In this document: one piece after another, positions 58,697-64,000 of the stretch
Position numbering within the stretch: position 1 is the first letter of the stretch
How the letters are laid out: each line of letters starts with the position of its first letter
Translations under genes and position numbers: made by a program
Assembly: GCF_900114155.1 (NCBI RefSeq)
Contig: NZ_FOSC01000013.1
Location: 1-64,000 of the forward strand
DNA: 64,000 nucleotides
Origin: Marinobacter persicus
GTDB taxonomy: Bacteria; Pseudomonadota; Gammaproteobacteria; Pseudomonadales; Oleiphilaceae
Direction: 5' to 3'
Notes under the pieces: generated by a model
Told to the model about the DNA's origin: nothing
Seen by the model: the letters and a program-made list of their open reading frames with translations, nothing else
Databases searched by the model: none

Positions 58697-59734
58697 GTGA
58701 TCAAGATAGGCATTGTCGGCGGTACCGGTTACACCGGTGTTGAGCTGCTTCGTATACTGGCGGTACACCCGGAAGCTCAGGTGCAGTGCATTACCTCGCG
58801 CTCAGAGGCCGGGGTGCCGGTGGCCGATATGTACCCCAACCTGCGCGGGCATTTTGATTTGGCCTTTTCCGAGCCGGATCCGGCCGTTTTGGCCGGCTGC
58901 GATCTGGTGTTTTTCGCCACGCCCCATGGCGTGGCCATGCGCATGGTGCCGGAGCTGATGGCTGCCGGAGTGCGGGTGGTGGATCTGTCCGCCGATTTCC
59001 GCATCAAGGACCTGGACACCTGGGCCCGCTGGTATGGCATGCCCCATGAAGCACCGGAGTGGGCCGCCAATGCAGTGTACGGCTTGCCGGAAGTGGCTCG
59101 CAATGCCATTCGGCAGGCTCAACTGGTGGCCAACCCAGGGTGTTACCCAACCGCTATTCAGCTTGGCTTCCTGCCGTTGCTGGAATCGGGATTGGTGGAT
59201 GCCAGCCGGCTGATTGCCGATGGCAAGTCCGGCGCCAGTGGCGCCGGCCGTCAGGGTAAAATCGGCATGTTGCACGGCGAGGTCGGCGAAAGCTTCAAGG
59301 CGTATGGAGCCTCCGGGCATCGCCACCTGCCGGAGATTCGCCAGGGGCTGGCAGCCGCTGCCGGGCAGCCGGTAGGGGTAACGTTTGTGCCGCATCTGGT
59401 GCCGATGGTTCGCGGTATCGAGGCCACGCTTTATGCCGAGCTGACGACTGCAGATGACTTCGAGCGTTTGCAGGGGTTGTATGAAGATCGGTACCGGGAC
59501 GAACCGTTTGTGGATGTGATGCCTGCTGGCAGTCATCCTGAAACCCGCAGTGTGCGGGGTGCCAACCATTGCCGCATGGCGTTGCATCGCCAGGAAGACA
59601 GCAAAACCGTGATTGTCACCTCGGTCATCGATAACCTGGTGAAAGGCGCGGCGGGTCAGGCCGTTCAGAATATGAACGTGATGTTTGGACTGGACGAAAC
59701 GCTGGGCCTGAAGGCCCCGGCGTTGTTGCCTTGA
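58697..59734 (+). CDS. argC: N-acetyl-gamma-glutamyl-phosphate reductase
   Basis: A 345-residue arginine-pathway enzyme from GTG 58697 with GGAGAG 4 bases upstream. NADP site: [20 protein letters not shown]; catalytic cysteine in [19 protein letters not shown] and [12 protein letters not shown] are also typical. An upstream TTG at 58685 is not needed. It begins a plus-strand cluster with a DUF6776-type gene and erpA. Confidence 0.96.
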   Translation: MIKIGIVGGTGYTGVELLRILAVHPEAQVQCITSRSEAGVPVADMYPNLRGHFDLAFSEPDPAVLAGCDLVFFATPHGVAMRMVPELMAAGVRVVDLSADFRIKDLDTWARWYGMPHEAPEWAANAVYGLPEVARNAIRQAQLVANPGCYPTAIQLGFLPLLESGLVDASRLIADGKSGASGAGRQGKIGMLHGEVGESFKAYGASGHRHLPEIRQGLAAAAGQPVGVTFVPHLVPMVRGIEATLYAELTTADDFERLQGLYEDRYRDEPFVDVMPAGSHPETRSVRGANHCRMALHRQEDSKTVIVTSVIDNLVKGAAGQAVQNMNVMFGLDETLGLKAPALLP

Positions 59735-59744
59735 GGCCCGGGGA

Positions 59745-60488
59745 GTGACGGAACAGCATAGCCCCGCGACGGGCTCACAAGCCAACCAGTGCCGCCGGCG
59801 TACTATTTTGTGGGCATCGGCCTGTGCGCTGGCCGCTGGCCTGGCTGGTTACGCGGCGGGGCTGCAGAAACAGGGACAGCACCTGAATTCAGTTGAGGCT
59901 GACAAGGAGCGGTTGCTGCAGGAAGTGGCCGACCTTCGTGAGCGCCACTATGAGCTTCGCCTGGAGGCAGCCCGGCTGGAAAGTGAACAGGCGGTTGATG
60001 CCCAGGCGTTATCGGAGGCGCGCTCCACCATTGCCGGCCTGGAGCAGCGCAATGCCGAGCTGGAATCCGACCTCGGTTTTTATCGCAGTATCATGGCGCC
60101 TTCCGATGCTGAAAAAGGGTTTCAGGTCGACAGTTTCGGTGTGCGTGCCACCGGGGATGGCAGGGTGTGGGATTATTCCCTTGTGGTCACCCAGGTGGGT
60201 AACAATGACCGTTTCCTGTCAGGTCGTATTGAAATGACGGTTATTGGCCGGAGTGAAGGGGAAACCCGGACTCTGGCACTGCCCGAACTGGCTGATGACG
60301 TGGAAGAGGGAGGCATCAAGTACCGGTTCCGCTATTTTCAGAGCGTGGATGGGCAACTACGCCTACCGGAAGGGTTTGACCCGGAGCAGGTTCGGTTACA
60401 AGTGAATGCCCGTAGTGGTGGAGAGCCCTTATTGGATGAAACCTGGAAATGGTCTGAACTGTTGCCGGTTGGGCAATCGAATAGTTGA
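59745..60488 (+). CDS. DUF6776-type membrane-anchored coiled-coil protein
   Basis: A 247-residue protein from GTG 59745. It has a short N-terminal tail, one TM helix (about residues 20-40, ILWASACALAAGLAGYAAGL), a coiled coil (about 45-115, heptad-like VEADKERLLQEVADLRERHY) and a C-terminal beta domain with DSFGVRATGDGRVWDYSLVV. This architecture and the argC-erpA neighbourhood match DUF6776 proteins of pseudomonads. Function unknown. Confidence 0.75.
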   Translation: MTEQHSPATGSQANQCRRRTILWASACALAAGLAGYAAGLQKQGQHLNSVEADKERLLQEVADLRERHYELRLEAARLESEQAVDAQALSEARSTIAGLEQRNAELESDLGFYRSIMAPSDAEKGFQVDSFGVRATGDGRVWDYSLVVTQVGNNDRFLSGRIEMTVIGRSEGETRTLALPELADDVEEGGIKYRFRYFQSVDGQLRLPEGFDPEQVRLQVNARSGGEPLLDETWKWSELLPVGQSNS

Positions 60489-60545
60489 TTGTTTTAGTCA
60501 GGAATACCATAATCGTCGACAGATCAAATCTGCCGGAGGCAAAAC

Positions 60546-60899
60546 TTGAGTGTAGTCCAGCAACAAATGGCGGCGCCGTTTTTCTTCAGTGATAACGCCG
60601 TGGCCAAAGTACGAGAACTGGTTGAGGAAGAGGAAAACCCGGACCTCAAACTGCGTGTGTTTGTCACAGGCGGTGGTTGTTCCGGTTTCCAGTATGGTTT
60701 CTCGTTCGATGAGAATCAGGAAGAAGACGACACCGTCATTGAACGTGACGGCGTCAAGCTTCTGGTGGATGCCATGAGTTACCAGTACCTGGTAGGTGCC
60801 ACCATTGATTATCAGGAGGGGCTGCAGGGCTCCCAGTTTGTTGTCCAGAATCCCAACGCGACAGCCACCTGTGGCTGCGGCAGTTCTTTTTCTATCTGA
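60546..60899 (+). CDS. erpA: Iron-sulfur cluster insertion protein ErpA
   Basis: A 117-residue A-type carrier starting at TTG 60546, with GGAGG 6 bases upstream. The three cluster cysteines are visible: [11 protein letters not shown] and [10 protein letters not shown]. It hands 4Fe-4S clusters to target apoproteins. It is convergent with anmK. Confidence 0.95.
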   Translation: MSVVQQQMAAPFFFSDNAVAKVRELVEEEENPDLKLRVFVTGGGCSGFQYGFSFDENQEEDDTVIERDGVKLLVDAMSYQYLVGATIDYQEGLQGSQFVVQNPNATATCGCGSSFSI

Positions 60900-60917
60900 T
60901 CTTGACGGTGGCCGGCC

Positions 60918-62024
60918 TCAGGCCGGGTAAATGGCGCCCAGCACTCTTGCTCCCCGGGCGCCAGTCACCGATGGCAGGTTGCCGGGCAGGCCCAGCAGAG
61001 TTTGTCGGGCCAGCCAGGCAAAGGCCACCGGTTCGACCCATTGTGGGTCCAGACCGATCTCCGCCGTGGTTTTCAGCATGCCTGCGGGCAATCCTTTCTC
61101 CAGCTCTTCCATTAGCAGTGCGTTGAATGTGCCGCCGCCACAGGCGTAGACGGCCAGATTTCCGGATCGCTCCGGCAGTTGCTGGAGTATCGAGTTGACG
61201 GACAATTGCAGCAGGGTTCTCTGCACATCTTCGGCGGGCAGCTCGTCAAATCGTTGCAAGTGAGTGCTGATCCAGTCCAGGTTGAAACGTTCCTTGCCAG
61301 TGCTTTTCGGTGCGGGCTTTACGAAGTAAGCGTCTGACTGGAGGTCTTCCAGAAGCTCGGTGTTTACCTGGCCCTCCCGGGCCCACTGGCCATTCTGGTC
61401 ATAGTGTTTGCCGGTTTGATCAAAACACCAGGCGTCGACCAGCGCATTGGCCGGACCGGTGTCAAAACCGATCACGGGTTGGTGGATGTCGGCCGGCAGC
61501 CAGGTCAGGTTGGCGATACCGCCGAGATTCAGTATACAGCGGTCCTGGTTTGGCGAGCGAAACAGCCACTGGTGGAACGCTGGTACCAGAGGGGCACCCT
61601 GGCCGCCCGCTGCCAGGTCCCGGCGACGAAAGTCCGCGACGGTGCAAAGGCCGGTCGCCTCCGCAATAATCGCGGGGCAGCCGATCTGCATGGAGAATGG
61701 TGCGCTGCCCGCCGGTTGATGACGGATGGTCTGGCCGTGGCTGCCAATGGCTTCGATGCTGCTGCGGTCTATCCCCGAGGCGTCAATCAGCTCATTGGCG
61801 GCTTGGGCAAAATGTTGGCCGGTCAGGGTGTCAAGCTCGCCAAGTTCGTCCGGGTCCGCGTGGTTGCGTACGGCATTGAGCAGGCGTGAGCGTAACTGCT
61901 CCGGATAAGGCAGGGACAGGCTGGCGTGCATGTCCAGCTGTTGGTCGGCAAAGGATACCAGCACGGCATCAACCGCATCCATGCTGGTACCGGACATCAG
62001 GCCAAGCCAGTAGCTCTGACTCAT
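60918..62024 (-). CDS. anmK: 1,6-anhydro-N-acetylmuramic acid kinase
   Basis: A 368-residue sugar kinase of cell-wall recycling that cleaves and phosphorylates anhydroMurNAc. Seen: YWLGLMSGTSMDAVDAVLV, SHGQTIRHQP, LNLGGIANLTWLP, GFDTGPANALVDAW and YACGGGTFNALL. Its ATG overlaps the stop of the upstream M23 peptidase gene, so murein hydrolysis and recycling are coupled. Confidence 0.96.
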   Translation of the reverse strand: MSQSYWLGLMSGTSMDAVDAVLVSFADQQLDMHASLSLPYPEQLRSRLLNAVRNHADPDELGELDTLTGQHFAQAANELIDASGIDRSSIEAIGSHGQTIRHQPAGSAPFSMQIGCPAIIAEATGLCTVADFRRRDLAAGGQGAPLVPAFHQWLFRSPNQDRCILNLGGIANLTWLPADIHQPVIGFDTGPANALVDAWCFDQTGKHYDQNGQWAREGQVNTELLEDLQSDAYFVKPAPKSTGKERFNLDWISTHLQRFDELPAEDVQRTLLQLSVNSILQQLPERSGNLAVYACGGGTFNALLMEELEKGLPAGMLKTTAEIGLDPQWVEPVAFAWLARQTLLGLPGNLPSVTGARGARVLGAIYPA

Positions 62025-63412
62025 TCGTTGTCAGCCAGTGCCAGCTGAGTGGTCTCGCGGAACACGTTGAACTGGGCCAGACGCTGTTCGGTTAACTGTT
62101 TGAACCGGGCCAGTTCCGAGGATGGAATGGGCTTTGCGTCCGGTAGCTTCACCGTGCGGGAGTTCTTTGCCACGCCGTTAACCCGGAATTCATAGTGCAG
62201 ATGCGGGCCGGTGACCATGCCCGATGAGCCCAGATAGCCAATGGTCTGGCCTTGTTTAACACGAGTACCGTTGCGAATGCCCTTGGCAATGCCGCGCATG
62301 TGAGCGTACAGCGTAGTGATGTTGTCGCCATGCTGCAGTACCACGGTGCGGCCGTAGCCGCCTTTCCAGCCGGCAAATTTCACCCGGCCGCTGCCGGCTG
62401 CTTTGATCGGCGTGCCCGGAGGGGCGGCATAGTCCGTGCCTTCGTGGGGACGAACTACGTCAAGCACCGGGTGGCGGCGCTGCAGATTGAAAGGTGAAGA
62501 CACCCGGGCGTTAATCGGAACGCGCAGGAATGCTTTGCGCATGCTTTTGCCTTCCGGGGTGTAGTAATCGGACTCGCCATTGCTGTCGGTATAAAGCAGC
62601 GCGACGTGTTCACTGTTCCGGTTGATGAATCGGGCAGAGAGAATCTGGCCGGTTTTGAATTTTTTGCCGTCTATAAAGAGTTCTTCGTAAACCACTTCGA
62701 AGCGGTCACCCTTGCGAACGTCATATACAAAGTCTACTTCCCAGCCGAAGATGCCGGCCATTTCCATGGCCAGGCGATCATTCAGTCCTGCTTCCTTGGC
62801 GGCCAGGTACAGTGAACCGTCGATTTCCCCGGAGGCAAAGGCCGGGCGTGCTTCCGGTTCACGAACGACGGTTTCGCCCTGGAAGCCCTGGTCGGTTTTG
62901 GTGATCTTCAGGGATTCAAGCAGGCTGCGCTGCAGCTCAATGGCAGCCAGTTCGCCATCGCCATTCGTGCCAAAGCGAATGGTTTCTCCGGCATAGAGCT
63001 TTTGCAGATTTTCCGCATCGCCCTCGCCGTGGATCACTGACAACATGATGCCGTCGTTGAAGCCGGCCTGTTTGAACAGCGAGGAAAGGGTGTCTCCGGA
63101 AGCAATCTCAAACTCTTGCCAGTTGATTTTCGGCCCCGCTGGTTCAGCGGCTTTTTGTGCATCAGGTCTGGTTGCCTGCCCTTCATGGCCCGCGGCGGGG
63201 GTGTCGTTTGCTGAGCGTGCATGCCCCTCATCCAGTGCGGGCAAATCCCTGCCTTCTATGGAACCGTTGCCATCCAGTTCGATGGCATAAGACATGCGTT
63301 TGGCTTCAACATCAGAGCTCGGGCTCATCAGAACGGCGGTGCCAATAATGGCGGTGGCCGCCGCAGCCAGCGTAATGTGTGTCTTGGAAAAGTTGTTAAG
63401 CACGGAGCTCAC
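62021..63412 (-). CDS. mepM: M23 peptidoglycan endopeptidase, MepM-like
   Basis: A 463-residue envelope hydrolase. An N-terminal TM/signal (about residues 12-32) precedes a LysM/OapA-like domain (FEIASGDTLSSLFKQAGFND) and a linker. The C-terminal M23 domain has the metal-binding HEGTDYAAPPGTPI and HLHYEFRVNG motifs. It cuts peptide cross-links so new murein can be inserted. The order mepM-anmK opposite tyrS is conserved in Pseudomonas. Confidence 0.93.
   Translation of the reverse strand: MSSVLNNFSKTHITLAAAATAIIGTAVLMSPSSDVEAKRMSYAIELDGNGSIEGRDLPALDEGHARSANDTPAAGHEGQATRPDAQKAAEPAGPKINWQEFEIASGDTLSSLFKQAGFNDGIMLSVIHGEGDAENLQKLYAGETIRFGTNGDGELAAIELQRSLLESLKITKTDQGFQGETVVREPEARPAFASGEIDGSLYLAAKEAGLNDRLAMEMAGIFGWEVDFVYDVRKGDRFEVVYEELFIDGKKFKTGQILSARFINRNSEHVALLYTDSNGESDYYTPEGKSMRKAFLRVPINARVSSPFNLQRRHPVLDVVRPHEGTDYAAPPGTPIKAAGSGRVKFAGWKGGYGRTVVLQHGDNITTLYAHMRGIAKGIRNGTRVKQGQTIGYLGSSGMVTGPHLHYEFRVNGVAKNSRTVKLPDAKPIPSSELARFKQLTEQRLAQFNVFRETTQLALADNE

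Positions 63413-64000
<588 letters not shown>

Overview
The window looks like chromosomal DNA of a Marinobacter-type marine gammaproteobacterium. The evidence is an ectoine synthase (halophile osmolyte pathway) at the left edge, protein sequences of Pseudomonas/Marinobacter type, and long stretches of Pseudomonas-like gene order: dksA-gluQ-cbrA-cbrB-pcnB-folK-panB-panC-pgi, rpsU-dnaG-rpoD, and hemJ...argC...erpA-anmK-mepM-tyrS. The genus is an inference from protein character and synteny; no rRNA is present.

Layout. 1-8.8 kb is accessory and partly decayed: ectC (cut by the edge), an MFS exporter remnant with an internal stop, a phospholipase D lipoprotein, scraps of an IS5-type transposase and of an outer-membrane phospholipase A, then an intact yhiI-rbbA-yhhJ-like ABC export operon. 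It ends in a fragment matching the last codons of yicC directly before gmk, which suggests insertion at the yicC 3' end. 8.9-18 kb is core: gmk, rpoZ, spoT, ridA, an epimerase-like gene, oxyR, recG and a YbaK-HDOD fusion. 18-21.4 kb holds small envelope/unknown genes, including a PEP-CTERM protein.

21.4-28.8 kb is a defence island on the minus strand: hsdR, hsdM, hsdS (frameshifted) and a frameshifted Abi_2/AbiF-like HEPN gene. At the 3' end of the Abi gene sit two tandem, homologous, terminator-ended RNA elements on the plus strand. A tRNA-Ile2 with a duplicated 3' end lies next to the island.

28.9-35.9 kb carries rpoD, dnaG, rpsU (one operon with an internal terminator), tsaD, plsY, folB and folK. 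35.8-48.4 kb carries pgi, panC, panB, a second folK, pcnB, cbrB, cbrA, gluQ, dksA and sfsA. The 640-bp gap between cbrB and pcnB contains a strong candidate for a CrcZ-type Hfq-sequestering RNA: a sigma-54 promoter, at least four CA motifs and a terminator, all on the minus strand. 48.4-53.4 kb holds a pentapeptide-repeat protein, a kinase-like fusion, mrcB and an LpoP-like lipoprotein. 53.6-64 kb holds hemL, thiE, thiD (apparently with an ATT start), hemJ, a CLC channel, argC, a DUF6776-type protein, erpA, anmK, an M23 peptidase and the start of tyrS.

The two most interesting items are the CrcZ-like RNA locus and the HEPN gene with tandem RNAs inside the restriction-modification operon. Family names come from reading motifs by eye; no database search was run.
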